In this document: positions 1-8,379 of the stretch, in pieces
Layout of the letters: each line of letters begins with the position of its first letter
Numbering within the stretch: the stretch's first letter is position 1
Origin: Planctomycetota bacterium
Lineage (GTDB): Bacteria; Planctomycetota; Planctomycetia; Planctomycetales; Planctomycetaceae
Direction of reading: 5' to 3'
Assembly: GCA_018242525.1 (NCBI GenBank)
Contig: JAFEBS010000054.1
Location: forward strand, 12,253 to 76,252
Length of the DNA: 64,000 nt
Made by a program: the position numbers and the translations under genes
The notes under the pieces: model-generated
The model's input: the letters and a program-made list of their open reading frames with translations, nothing else
Told to the model about the DNA's origin: nothing
The model's database searches: none

Positions 1-199
1 TTCGAAGCTCCGCTTCGCCGTCGGAATTCGGCAGGAGATATGTCGACGATCCAGTGCATTGGAGATACTCCAGCACTCGCAACTGTGCTCACCGACCTGG
101 ACTGGTCAACGTGGTGACTGACTGGGTGTAGGGACGCACTTGGGTACGTGAAGCGGAGCTTAAAAAACGGGCGTTCCCAAGCGGGAGCTTGGGAACGAT
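1..199 (+). mobile_element. MITE-like inverted-repeat element, copy 1 (left end cut by window)
   Basis: This stretch is homologous to the complete element at 34490-34804, in the opposite orientation. Positions 4-16 are the inner end of the left terminal inverted repeat (GAAGCTCCGCTTC). Positions 150-199 are the right repeat, ending in the hairpin GTTCCCAAGC/GCTTGGGAAC. The interior at 48-135 matches the reverse complement of the second copy closely, for example the shared run GATCCAGTGCATTGGAGATA. Relative to copy 2 it lacks about 74 bp between positions 45 and 48. It carries no ORF, so it would need a transposase in trans. The outer part of the left arm lies before the window. Confidence 0.75.
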
Positions 200-335
200 G
201 AAACGATGAAATAGGACGTCGGGTTCTCAGTACTGCAACCGCCCGTCGGTGGCTCAGCGCCAAGCGACGGGCGGTGCTGTTGAAGAAGTTGGGGAATGAC
301 GTCCCGCACTGCAGCATCAATGATTTCTTCAAGGA

Positions 336-1361
336 TTACTTCTTCTTTTTCCTGGCGGGTTCAACGCTTCCCAGCTTCGGCAACAAACGCTCAGCGAGAA
401 TCGCGGCGGCCTGCTGCAGGGACTCCTTTCCAGCGATCACTTCGGTGGCTTCCACGACCCGCACCATCTGACGGTCGATCGCGATAATCTCTCCCGTCTT
501 CCGATTGACAATCTTTAATTCCAATCGGCCGCGGACCGAAACCAGATTTCCGCGCCGCGAGGCCAGTTCTGACAACCCTTCACCCAGAATCAGGTACTCG
601 GCCTCGGATTCCTTGCCTGCGGCTGGATCAATCGTCTTGAATCCCAATTCCTTGCACCACAGCGTTACCTCGGTTTCCGCCGCAGGATCAATTTTGGGCA
701 GTCCTGAATGGGTTTCCGTAATCTTCACCATCACGGCGGGAAGCGGGTGATCTTCCATCGATTTCTTCAATTTGGCAAGCCGATCTTCCCGTGATTCTGG
801 AGCCGGCAGGATCGATTTCCCGCGTTCACGAACCGTCTTCGAGATGTCAACGGCGACCTTTTCCACCAAGTCCCCCAGGTTATCGTCGATTTTGCCCTTG
901 GCGGATGCTCCCAGCACTCGCGATGTCTCTGTGCTGATCACCTTTGCCACCAGGTAGCGATCCGTCCCCGTATCGATGACAGAGCCGGTAATCAGCAGCC
1001 GAGCGCCCGTCAGTTTACCAAGTCGAATCGCTTCGTCCGCCGCCACCGCGCCCGACACAGTCAACTCGTGTTCCTTCAAGATCCGTTCCAGATCATCTCG
1101 TTCGACCAGCATCAATTCCGGAGCAGCAGCCAGTTCCGCGGCCAGCAGATCGGCGGCCTTGTCTGCCGTTCCTTTGCTTCCGTCCGTTCCGTCCTTGAAC
1201 TTGATCACGGCGGCAGAAATCGGGGCTGCAGCGACATCGTCGTCCGCCGGACTGGCCAGCGGACTCAGACACAGGATCGCCAGGCTGCCGAACCACGTGG
1301 CCAGGTGCCCCGCCGCCGCAGCCACTGCATTACGGCCTCTGAATCTCAAATTACGAACCAT
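336..1361 (-). CDS. CsgG-like secreted/outer-membrane-associated protein
   Basis: A protein of 341 residues with an N-terminal hydrophobic export segment (about residues 12-38). A CsgG/HfaB-type domain follows (about 45-190): an early strand with IKFKDG, a helix rich in Ala, VERDDLERIL, then LTGARLLITGSVIDTGTDRY. CsgG-family domains form periplasmic or outer-membrane assemblies linked to secretion, but pore formation here is unproven. The C-terminal half has a second alpha/beta unit, and the protein ends in a run of lysines. The start at 1361 has a strong Shine-Dalgarno (AAGGAGGT, 7 nt spacing). The gene overlaps the end of the upstream gene by 11 nt and is the last of a four-gene minus-strand operon headed by an ECF sigma factor. 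The substrate is unknown. Confidence 0.75.
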   Translation of the reverse strand: MVRNLRFRGRNAVAAAAGHLATWFGSLAILCLSPLASPADDDVAAAPISAAVIKFKDGTDGSKGTADKAADLLAAELAAAPELMLVERDDLERILKEHELTVSGAVAADEAIRLGKLTGARLLITGSVIDTGTDRYLVAKVISTETSRVLGASAKGKIDDNLGDLVEKVAVDISKTVRERGKSILPAPESREDRLAKLKKSMEDHPLPAVMVKITETHSGLPKIDPAAETEVTLWCKELGFKTIDPAAGKESEAEYLILGEGLSELASRRGNLVSVRGRLELKIVNRKTGEIIAIDRQMVRVVEATEVIAGKESLQQAAAILAERLLPKLGSVEPARKKKK

Positions 1362-2400
1362 GTTTTGAACCTCCTTCTGTTTTTTCGTCCGTCAAGTCTT
1401 CGAGCAGTTTCACAAAGAGATAGCGTGCCGCAGGAGTTGTCTCCCACGACTCGATCAGGCCAACTCCAGTCCAGACCAATCGCCCACCGTTGGGATAGCG
1501 GACATCCAGCCAGTTCCATCCGGCAGCCTCATCACGGAACTCGATGCGCGGTCCCTGGGGCGTCGCCAGCACGTTCAGTGACGCGACGTTCAACTGCCCC
1601 GGAGCGGGCCATTCCGTTGAATCCAAGAACTTGTCGAATTCGCGGATCCGATCGTTGCGTCGCAGGGAGACGGCACCGGGAACAACGGCCGACTCACCCA
1701 CTTCGCCGGGCATCAACAATCCGTCCAACGGAATGGAACCGGGATTTGAGGCCAGTACGATAACTCGCCTTCCGGACGCGGCCGTTTCAATGGCCCCCTG
1801 CCAACTGACCTTCAATCGAGCGGCTTCCATGCCCTCACCATAGATCAAGATTCCGCCCGTCAATTGCGGCTTCGGGGCATCCACAGTTCTGTAGGGGATC
1901 TTCATACCGTCCAGGGTGGCGCGAGTCTTTCTGCCAGGATCAAATACCGACAGTTCCAAATTTTTGAACCATTGCTCGCGAGTTGCCGTGACTTCGGGCG
2001 AAAAGACCTGCAATTCGATCGTTCGCGAAAACCGCTTTCCGTCGGGACGCACCAGTTCCAGTTCCAATGCTGCCGGGACAATCACACCCGGACGGATCCC
2101 GGGCAGCTCAAATTCCACCGACACGTCAACGGGCTTGTCGGGAGCCATCGTGACCGGAATTTCTCCGCGTCGAAGCACCGCTCGATTGAGGGAAACCGAC
2201 CACAACATTGTTGCCAAGCCTGCGTCGCGTGACGCAACCTGACAGTCGAATTGAACGGACCTGCCCGCAAACAAATTGGTCCAGGCGTGCGAGGGACGAA
2301 TGGTAAACGGCGGCGGAGCAACCTCTTGTGCCGATGCCTGGCTGATGATCCCGATCAACATCGAGAGGAGCAGCAGGCGTACAATGCGGTGTGTCGACAT
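1351..2400 (-). CDS. Secreted protein of unknown function in ECF operon
   Basis: I do not recognise a family. The product is about 349 residues with a signal peptide (residues 1-25, cut after SQASAQ). The mature part alternates short beta-rich stretches: an early WTNLFAGRSVQFDCQV, a middle PDGKRFSRTIELQVFSPE, and a C-terminal LDVRYPNGGRLVWTGVGLIE. This suggests Ig-like or receiver-like periplasmic folding followed by an alpha/beta domain. The start at 2400 is preferred over 2409 because AAGGA lies 8 nt upstream of it but abuts the earlier ATG. It sits 31 nt after the one-TM gene and overlaps the CsgG-like gene, so it is probably a periplasmic component of the same system. Confidence 0.7.
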   Translation of the reverse strand: MSTHRIVRLLLLSMLIGIISQASAQEVAPPPFTIRPSHAWTNLFAGRSVQFDCQVASRDAGLATMLWSVSLNRAVLRRGEIPVTMAPDKPVDVSVEFELPGIRPGVIVPAALELELVRPDGKRFSRTIELQVFSPEVTATREQWFKNLELSVFDPGRKTRATLDGMKIPYRTVDAPKPQLTGGILIYGEGMEAARLKVSWQGAIETAASGRRVIVLASNPGSIPLDGLLMPGEVGESAVVPGAVSLRRNDRIREFDKFLDSTEWPAPGQLNVASLNVLATPQGPRIEFRDEAAGWNWLDVRYPNGGRLVWTGVGLIESWETTPAARYLFVKLLEDLTDEKTEGGSKHGS

Positions 2401-2431
2401 GACAATCATCCTTCCTGGTGCGGTCCTCGAA

Positions 2432-3163
2432 TCATCCCACGTGCGGACGCCAAACCTGCTGAATCAACTGAATCCGCTGACCTGCCTCGGTTGATTCGAT
2501 CACGACCTCCGGTGCATCCGCAGGGACGGTTGCCTCAATCGATCCACTCAGTCCCGGATGATCCTTCCAGTTCAACCAGTGACTGACGGCGAAACGTCCA
2601 TCCGGTCGCGACTGGACCCACAGCGACCCGGCGGTGCGTTTGTCGGCCGACGCAAAATCCAGAACTTCTCCGCCACGACAGGCAACGCGACTCGTCCAAA
2701 CGCTCTTCCACGCGTGTTCCTTCGGTTCATACACGAGCAGTGTCAATGCCAGGCAAACTGGCGAGGCGGGATTCGACGCGTCGGCCGAACTGACACCCAG
2801 TTGCAACTCACCGTCCAGATCACACAGCCACTGCAGATCGGGACCAAACAGTCGACCGGTTTCCGTCCACAAAGACGTCAGCTTCGTTCGTGATTCGGAC
2901 AAGGAGGAAATCGCATCCGAGTTCATTGAATTCGTACTGTCCGGCACAGAAATCCCGGCGATCACCGCGACCAGCAGACCAGCGGCAACGGCGCATACTG
3001 CCAGAATCGCCCGAGAGTGGCCTGGTGGCCTGGTGGAAACCGACCGCCGACAAATGGACCGCTGCAGTCGATCGACTGTTGCGACCGGTGCCGCCTGAGC
3101 TCGCGACCAATTGCGCAGCCAGTCATCCAGGTGGTCGTCAGGGGGGGGAGAAATCTCGTTCAT
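2432..3163 (-). CDS. One-TM membrane protein, probable anti-sigma partner
   Basis: About 243 residues. A short cytoplasmic N-terminus (DDHLDDWLRNW) precedes a single membrane segment near residues 57-76 (AILAVCAVAAGLLVAVIAGI), followed by a roughly 165-residue exported domain with beta-strand character (SLWVQSRPDGRFAVSHWLNW). The start ATG at 3163 overlaps the sigma stop as ATGA, implying translational coupling. The longer frame to 3241 would run into the sigma gene. Position, topology and coupling fit a transmembrane anti-sigma factor. However, I see no HxxxCxxC zinc motif, so this role is inferred from context. Confidence 0.7.
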   Translation of the reverse strand: MNEISPPPDDHLDDWLRNWSRAQAAPVATVDRLQRSICRRSVSTRPPGHSRAILAVCAVAAGLLVAVIAGISVPDSTNSMNSDAISSLSESRTKLTSLWTETGRLFGPDLQWLCDLDGELQLGVSSADASNPASPVCLALTLLVYEPKEHAWKSVWTSRVACRGGEVLDFASADKRTAGSLWVQSRPDGRFAVSHWLNWKDHPGLSGSIEATVPADAPEVVIESTEAGQRIQLIQQVWRPHVG

Positions 3164-3783
3164 TCCATCCAATCCTTCAATTCGTGACGCAATCGGCGTC
3201 GCGCTTCGTGAATTCGCCAATACATCGTTCCCACCGGGCACTCTTCAATCTCCGCGGCGTCAATCGCCGACATTCCCTGCATCACCGTCAACACGATCGC
3301 CGTCCTCAACTGCGGCGGCAGTTGCTCCAGTGCCAGGGCGACGCGGTCCTTTTCCTCGGCCACGATCACCGCCGACTCTGGCGACGTTGAGGCAACATCC
3401 ATCGATTCTTCCGGCAGCGGATCCGCCCGCCGCCGTCCAGACTGGCGCAGGTGTGCGTACGAAACATTGACGGCAATGCGATGCAACCAGGTCACAAACA
3501 ACGATTGCCCCCGAAAGGTCGGCAGCCCTCGCAAGGCACGAGCGAAGACATCCTGAGTGACGTCGTCGGCAGCGTCGTGATTCAAAACCAATTGAAACAC
3601 CAGATTTCGCACCCGCGCCAAATGCCGTCGAACCAACTCGTCTGCAGCGGTGCCATTGCCGTTGCGGATCGACTGAATCAATTCGAAATCCGTGCGGTCC
3701 AACGGGTCAGACTTTCTTGCTGGCGTGTTACAGGGATCTCGTTGGAATCCAGTGATTCCAGATGCCAGGAGTGTCCTGCTCAC
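3160..3783 (-). CDS. ECF-type RNA polymerase sigma factor
   Basis: A sigma-70 family extracytoplasmic-function regulator. Region 2 is visible as LVRRHLARVRNLVFQLVLNH, the DVTQDVFARAL helix and LFVTWLHRIAVN. Region 4 is visible as LEQLPPQLRTAIVLTVMQG, with an AEIEECPVGTMYWRIHEAR recognition helix. ECF factors direct transcription of stress or envelope regulons and usually their own operon. The frame stays open to an ATG at 3942, but the first 50 or so residues there look non-coding in composition. I therefore use the GTG at 3783, which has no clear ribosome-binding site, so the start is uncertain. The stop overlaps the next gene by ATGA. This gene heads the operon down to 336. Confidence 0.85.
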   Translation of the reverse strand: MSRTLLASGITGFQRDPCNTPARKSDPLDRTDFELIQSIRNGNGTAADELVRRHLARVRNLVFQLVLNHDAADDVTQDVFARALRGLPTFRGQSLFVTWLHRIAVNVSYAHLRQSGRRRADPLPEESMDVASTSPESAVIVAEEKDRVALALEQLPPQLRTAIVLTVMQGMSAIDAAEIEECPVGTMYWRIHEARRRLRHELKDWME

Positions 3784-4142
3784 AAGGTTAGATGCAGGGG
3801 ACCATAAATCCTTGGGAATATTGTCTTCCGCAGACTCTGACGAGTCATGCCCGCGCCACCCTGCTCGACACGATGGTTCCGCACTTATGCAAGAAGACCC
3901 GGTTGGGCCTCCCACGGACGATTGGTGGCCGGATCGCGTCATCCAGGCTTTCCCGACCGGATCGGCCTGAGTTGCCTCATTTGCGCAACACTTGTGGCTG
4001 AAACAGGATGCAGGCTATTCAGAATTCGGATTCTGATGTGGACCCGGATGAACGCGGGCTTTCACGGATCAGAATGATACTCACTTTCTGTTCCGTGTTC
4101 GTCGGTGTTGTCCGTGTCACTTCACGCCTTTGAATCCCGGGA
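3784..4142. other. Intergenic region upstream of sigma operon
   Basis: About 359 bp between the sigma start chosen here and the stop of the G8 gene. It should contain the sigma-operon promoter, but I see no convincing -35/-10 pair. At 4098-4122 there is a degenerate tandem repetition of the unit TCCGTGT or TCGGTGT. If the sigma gene really starts at 3942, only about 200 bp is non-coding. Confidence 0.4.
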
Positions 4143-6506
4143 CTACGGGGCGACGTGAACGGTGTGCGGAATCTGTTCGACATTTCCGGCCGCGTCAGTG
4201 GCAAACGCCATGATCGCCGCATTGGCGGGTAGCGACTTCAATGTGACATCCCATTCAGCGAAGTTTCCGCGAATCGACCTGGCAGGCTGACCGTTGACAA
4301 CCAGTTGCTGGATCTGACCGTTGTCTTCGGCGACTCCGCTGACCTGCCAAGCTTCACCAACCCGCCGAACGCGGGTGATCACGGTCGCGGGTGGTTGATC
4401 GTCGATCGGTTTCAAGAGTTCGGGGAACGGCACGTCCCGCACCTCGGTGACGCGTGATTCATCGCCGGTCAACGGCGGGTCCGATTTGTAGGCGGATGGG
4501 TCTGTTTTGAACTCGCCGGACTTCATACTGGCGACCTTGGCATGTCGGCCGGATCCGTAGTAGTCATGCAGGATCACCGGTACGCTGGTCGGGGACTTCG
4601 GATTCGGACGCGGTCCGCCGCCCAGGTTGATCAGGGCCCGACGATTGCCGTCCTTTCGATCCAGGACACTCACATTCTTCATGTGCGTTTCGGCGGTGCC
4701 GGTCGGGTTGTCATCACTCAACTGGATCAGCGGCATGCTGCTGTTCTGATGCCCCACAAACGTCAACCCATCCACGGTCAGCGAACCAAACTGCACCGAA
4801 TCATCGTCGTGACCTCGATTGAATGGCTCGGCATCGCCGTTGCGGTCAGACTGGCTGATCGTCACGTTGCGGTAAACGTGCCGGTCAAAATTCGGGTGAT
4901 AGACCCCATACACCGACTTGTGAATCTGCATGTTTTCGACCAGCACCGACGGTGACTGCACTCGGAACGCGTAGTGGATTTCCCAGATCTTTGTATTGCG
5001 CATCACAAATGGATGCCGCTCATCCGGGCCGACCCGATTGACCCCTTCACCCAGGTTGATTCCATACAAACCATCACAGTGCGCCTCATTATCTTCAAAT
5101 TGCACGAACGGCAATGTGCGGATGTCGGTCTCCTTGATCTTGCCATCGGCCTGCAGGACGGGCAGCGTCATTTTCAGAGCACTCGTCTGAGTCGCCTCGA
5201 AACGGTATCCGTAACGGTTGTTCTCGCAGGCCACGTTCCTGGTGAATGTATTGAAACTGTTTGCCCACCAGAATCCAGATCCTTCATTCTGATCAAACGG
5301 CAACACCTGTTTGGGAAGCTTCTTCCCTTCCATCGACTGCACGGCCAGATTGCGATCGAGAATGTTGTAGACCTCGGTGCCGTCTTCCATAAAGAACCCG
5401 TGGCCAATGCTCTGGTAGCCGACGCAATCCCGCACCAGCAGGTAGTTCGTGCCGTGGATTGTCAGCCAGCGATTGTGGCTGTCCCAGATCGAAGTCCCGA
5501 TGACCGAACTGCCGCGCATCGTGTTGCCAACCAGATGAAAATGCAGCGAGTACCGGCCCAGGACATTTCGCTTGCCCAGGTGCCGGAATTCCGCGTAGCT
5601 GATCGAACCTGCAGAACCCCGGTGATACATCGTATGTCCCCGCTCTCCTTCAGGCGAAGCGGATTCCACGATGACATTCCGACTCAGATTGGCGACTTCA
5701 CCACGAAAATCACCCTCACCAAGATGGGCATTGACCAGTGGTTCGTTCAGGGTGATGCGGGCTCCATCGACGGCGGTGATTGTTCGTTCTTCCGTCTGCA
5801 GCCGATCCGTCCCCTGGCCAATGTCGCGACCCAGGTGCGTGGCGGTGACGATGACACGATCGCCCACCCGCCAGCCGGTCACCGGCTCATCGAGTGTGAC
5901 GTGTGTCTCTCCCTTCCCGGCAGTCGCGCCCAGTTTCAGCCAGGTCCGACTGAGCGGCGCGCCGTGAAAGTCCATTCGTCCCCCGCAGCAGACGATGGCC
6001 GGACACGATTGCTTGTCCTGTCCCTCCACCGCCGCCAGGCGGATCAACGCGGTATGATTCGCGGGAATGGGTTGATCGGGAGTTCCGACTTCCAGCGCAG
6101 CACGAACGGCCCCGTCCTCCATTTCCAGGAGATGAGCATCGCAATCGAATCCCTGCTCTGAAGGGAATTCCCCCGCCTCGATCTTCAGAACTCCCACATT
6201 CAATTGAGTGTCCCGGTCGTGTGCAAAGGTCAATGTTCCCGCCACATGGACCGCGCGGATCGTGTCAGTGGATTTCACGTCGTACTGGACGACATGGCCA
6301 GCGCGGACAAACACGCGCGCACCAGCAGCTGGAACCGCTCCGCCCTCCCATGTGGCCGCTGCAGACCACTCCCCGCTCCGAGCCGATTTGATCCACGGGG
6401 CAGGCTCGGCGGCGGTTCCTGCAGCCCCAGTCAAACACGCGGCAACCAGCAGCAGCAACGACGACGCAATGGCGGGCAGGCGGGGTGAGCAGGCGGCGCG
6501 GTTCAA
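4143..6506 (-). CDS. Secreted G8-domain / right-handed beta-helix protein
   Basis: About 787 residues. After a signal peptide (ending GAAGTAAEP) comes a G8 domain (about residues 35-160). Its hallmarks are SGEWSAAATWEGGAVP, the run of paired glycines, VHVAGTLTF and the DAHLLEMEDGAVRA stretch. The middle (about 180-650) has parallel beta-helix character with many Asn/Gly turns, for example GRYSLHFHLVGNT, NRWLTIHGTNYLLVRDCVGY and EDNEAHCDGLYGINLGEG. A beta-sandwich-like tail ends the protein. G8 proteins such as CEMIP/TMEM2 relatives act on or bind extracellular polysaccharides, so a carbohydrate role is likely but the substrate is unknown. The start is taken as TTG at 6506, because CAGGAG sits 6 nt upstream; an upstream TTG at 6524 has no such site. 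Confidence 0.8.
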   Translation of the reverse strand: MNRAACSPRLPAIASSLLLLVAACLTGAAGTAAEPAPWIKSARSGEWSAAATWEGGAVPAAGARVFVRAGHVVQYDVKSTDTIRAVHVAGTLTFAHDRDTQLNVGVLKIEAGEFPSEQGFDCDAHLLEMEDGAVRAALEVGTPDQPIPANHTALIRLAAVEGQDKQSCPAIVCCGGRMDFHGAPLSRTWLKLGATAGKGETHVTLDEPVTGWRVGDRVIVTATHLGRDIGQGTDRLQTEERTITAVDGARITLNEPLVNAHLGEGDFRGEVANLSRNVIVESASPEGERGHTMYHRGSAGSISYAEFRHLGKRNVLGRYSLHFHLVGNTMRGSSVIGTSIWDSHNRWLTIHGTNYLLVRDCVGYQSIGHGFFMEDGTEVYNILDRNLAVQSMEGKKLPKQVLPFDQNEGSGFWWANSFNTFTRNVACENNRYGYRFEATQTSALKMTLPVLQADGKIKETDIRTLPFVQFEDNEAHCDGLYGINLGEGVNRVGPDERHPFVMRNTKIWEIHYAFRVQSPSVLVENMQIHKSVYGVYHPNFDRHVYRNVTISQSDRNGDAEPFNRGHDDDSVQFGSLTVDGLTFVGHQNSSMPLIQLSDDNPTGTAETHMKNVSVLDRKDGNRRALINLGGGPRPNPKSPTSVPVILHDYYGSGRHAKVASMKSGEFKTDPSAYKSDPPLTGDESRVTEVRDVPFPELLKPIDDQPPATVITRVRRVGEAWQVSGVAEDNGQIQQLVVNGQPARSIRGNFAEWDVTLKSLPANAAIMAFATDAAGNVEQIPHTVHVAP

Positions 6507-6743
6507 GGTATTCTCCTGATGCAAGCTCGATTCGTGGATCCATGGACCGACGGTGTGAAGTATGAGCGATCATGTTCAAATGGGAAACCGTCGATGCGAG
6601 ATTTCCTGCAGCAATTGCCCCTGGGAAACTGCGTCGGAATGGACTTCACCCGACTTCACTCCCCCGCGATGTTGACGTGAACCCGTGGATTGGTCGATGA
6701 TCTGCGCAGCTTTGATTCTTGTCCAAAACTGAATGACTCTGCC

Positions 6744-8168
6744 ATGTTCCCACCATTCGACCGACACGTGAACCGCCGCACGTTTCTGAATCAATCCGCC
6801 ACGGGACTCGGTGCCGCCGCGCTGGCCTCATTGCTCGGACGCGAGGCCGCAGCCAATCCTCAGTCGCAGGTGCGGCATTTGGCGGCGAAGGCCAAACGGG
6901 TGATCTGGATGTTTCAGTCGGGGGCGCCGTCACAACTGGATTTGTTTGACTACAAACCCAAGTTGACTGAATTTCACCAACAGGAACTGCCCGATTCGAT
7001 TCGCATGGGACAACGCCTGACGGGGATGACGTCCGGCCAGAAGAATTTCCCAGTCGCGGCCTCCAAATTCAAGTTCGCACAGCAGGGCCAGAGTGGCATG
7101 TGGCTCAGTGAGATGCTGCCGCACACCGCGAAGATTGCCGATGACATCTGCCTGATTCGATCGATGCACACCGAGGCGATCAATCACGACCCGGCAATCA
7201 CGTTTATTCAGACCGGCAGCCAGTTGCCGGGGCGGCCCAGTTTTGGTGCCTGGGTGGATTACGGCCTGGGAACCATGAATGAAGACCTGCCGGCATTCGT
7301 CGTCATGATTTCCAAATCGGGCACGAAAGGACAGGGGTTGCTCTCCCGGTTGTGGGGCAGTGGGTTCCTGCCTTCGCAGCACCAGGGGGTCAAATTGCGC
7401 GGTGTCGGTGATCCGGTCCTGTACCTGACGGATCCGCAGGGAATCGACCGGGACGGACGTCGCGAAATGCTCGATGGCCTGGCGCAGCTCAATGAACTGC
7501 AACTGGCCGATGTGGGCGACCCTGAAATCCGCGCACGCATCACGCAGTACGAACTGGCATTCCGTATGCAAACCTCGGTCCCTGAACTGATGGACCTGTC
7601 GGGTGAGACGGCGCAGACGTTTGAGATGTATGGGGAAGATTCCAGGAAGCCGGGGACCTATGCCGCGAACTGCCTGCTCGCGCGGCGACTGGTGGAGCGT
7701 GGAGTCCCGTTCATCCAACTGTATCATCGGGACTGGGATCATCACGGGGGCTTGCCGGCCCGGATGGTGCAGCAATGCAAGGAGACCGATCAGGCGTCGG
7801 CTGCACTGGTGATGGACCTGAAGCAGCGCGGATTGCTCGACGAAACCCTGGTGATCTGGGGGGGCGAATTTGGCCGCACGGCGTATTGCCAGGGAGCCAT
7901 CACCGAAGACAGCTATGGACGAGACCATCATCCACGCTGTTTCTCGCTGTGGATGGCCGGAGGTGGCATTAAACCTGGAACCGTGTACGGCGAAACGGAT
8001 GACTATTCCTACAACATTGTGCGTGACCCGGTCCACATTCACGATCTGCAGGCCACGATCCTGCACCAGTTGGGGATCGATCACACTCGCCTGACGTATC
8101 GCTACCAGGGGCGCGACTTTCGCCTGACGGATGTTCATGGACATGTCGTGCCGGGAATTCTGGCGTGA
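6744..8168 (+). CDS. DUF1501 protein (Tat-exported, sulfatase-like fold)
   Basis: About 474 residues with a twin-arginine signal (NRRTFLNQSATGLGAAALAS). The typical DUF1501 core follows: WMFQSGAPSQLDLFDYKP near the N-terminus, RSMHTEAINHDPA, RRLVERGVPFIQLYHRDWDH, then VIWGGEFGRTAY and GRDHHPRCFSLWMAGGG. The conserved His/Asp pattern resembles alkaline phosphatase/sulfatase metal sites, but no activity is established for this family. The start at 6744 puts the RR motif in the usual place; the frame is open to a TTG at 6690. It lies 211 bp upstream of a PSD1 gene, the standard planctomycete pairing. Confidence 0.88.
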   Translation: MFPPFDRHVNRRTFLNQSATGLGAAALASLLGREAAANPQSQVRHLAAKAKRVIWMFQSGAPSQLDLFDYKPKLTEFHQQELPDSIRMGQRLTGMTSGQKNFPVAASKFKFAQQGQSGMWLSEMLPHTAKIADDICLIRSMHTEAINHDPAITFIQTGSQLPGRPSFGAWVDYGLGTMNEDLPAFVVMISKSGTKGQGLLSRLWGSGFLPSQHQGVKLRGVGDPVLYLTDPQGIDRDGRREMLDGLAQLNELQLADVGDPEIRARITQYELAFRMQTSVPELMDLSGETAQTFEMYGEDSRKPGTYAANCLLARRLVERGVPFIQLYHRDWDHHGGLPARMVQQCKETDQASAALVMDLKQRGLLDETLVIWGGEFGRTAYCQGAITEDSYGRDHHPRCFSLWMAGGGIKPGTVYGETDDYSYNIVRDPVHIHDLQATILHQLGIDHTRLTYRYQGRDFRLTDVHGHVVPGILA

Positions 8169-8189
8169 GGTCGTTGCATGAACCTGAGA

Positions 8190-8227
8190 CACTAGCCCGA
8201 CGCGCCAGCTCGCGCGTCGGGCTGGTG
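8190..8227. repeat. Family B palindromic repeat (hairpin)
   Basis: Near-perfect inverted repeat: CACTAGCCCGACGCGC pairs with GCGCGTCGGGCTGGTG around a 6-nt loop (CAGCTC). It lies 22 bp after the DUF1501 stop. The same arms recur at 41524-41602, 34863-34885 (half) and 45801-45822 (degenerate half). It could act as a transcript-end hairpin, but there is no clean U-tract. Confidence 0.8.
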
Positions 8228-8379
8228 TTTTGAGGCTTCCGCGATTCCGTCACAACAAGCTGCAACGCTATTTCGGCCGAACAGTACTTCGCTCTGCTGC
8301 AAACGGTGGCAGACCTTGATCTGTTCAGGGTATCCTTGCCGATGACGGCGAATCTCCACCAGACTGGCAGGAACGACTG

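Noticed and set aside
1..335. Short plus-strand frames near 274-487 as a gene
   Set aside because: They overlap the 3' end of the CsgG-like gene antisense and have no start signals.
4974..6161. 395-codon plus-strand open frame
   Set aside because: It runs antisense through the G8 gene, has no ribosome-binding site or family features, and follows from GC-biased codons of the real gene.
6930..8192. 420-codon minus-strand open frame
   Set aside because: Antisense to the DUF1501 gene, whose motifs are unmistakable; composition is non-coding.
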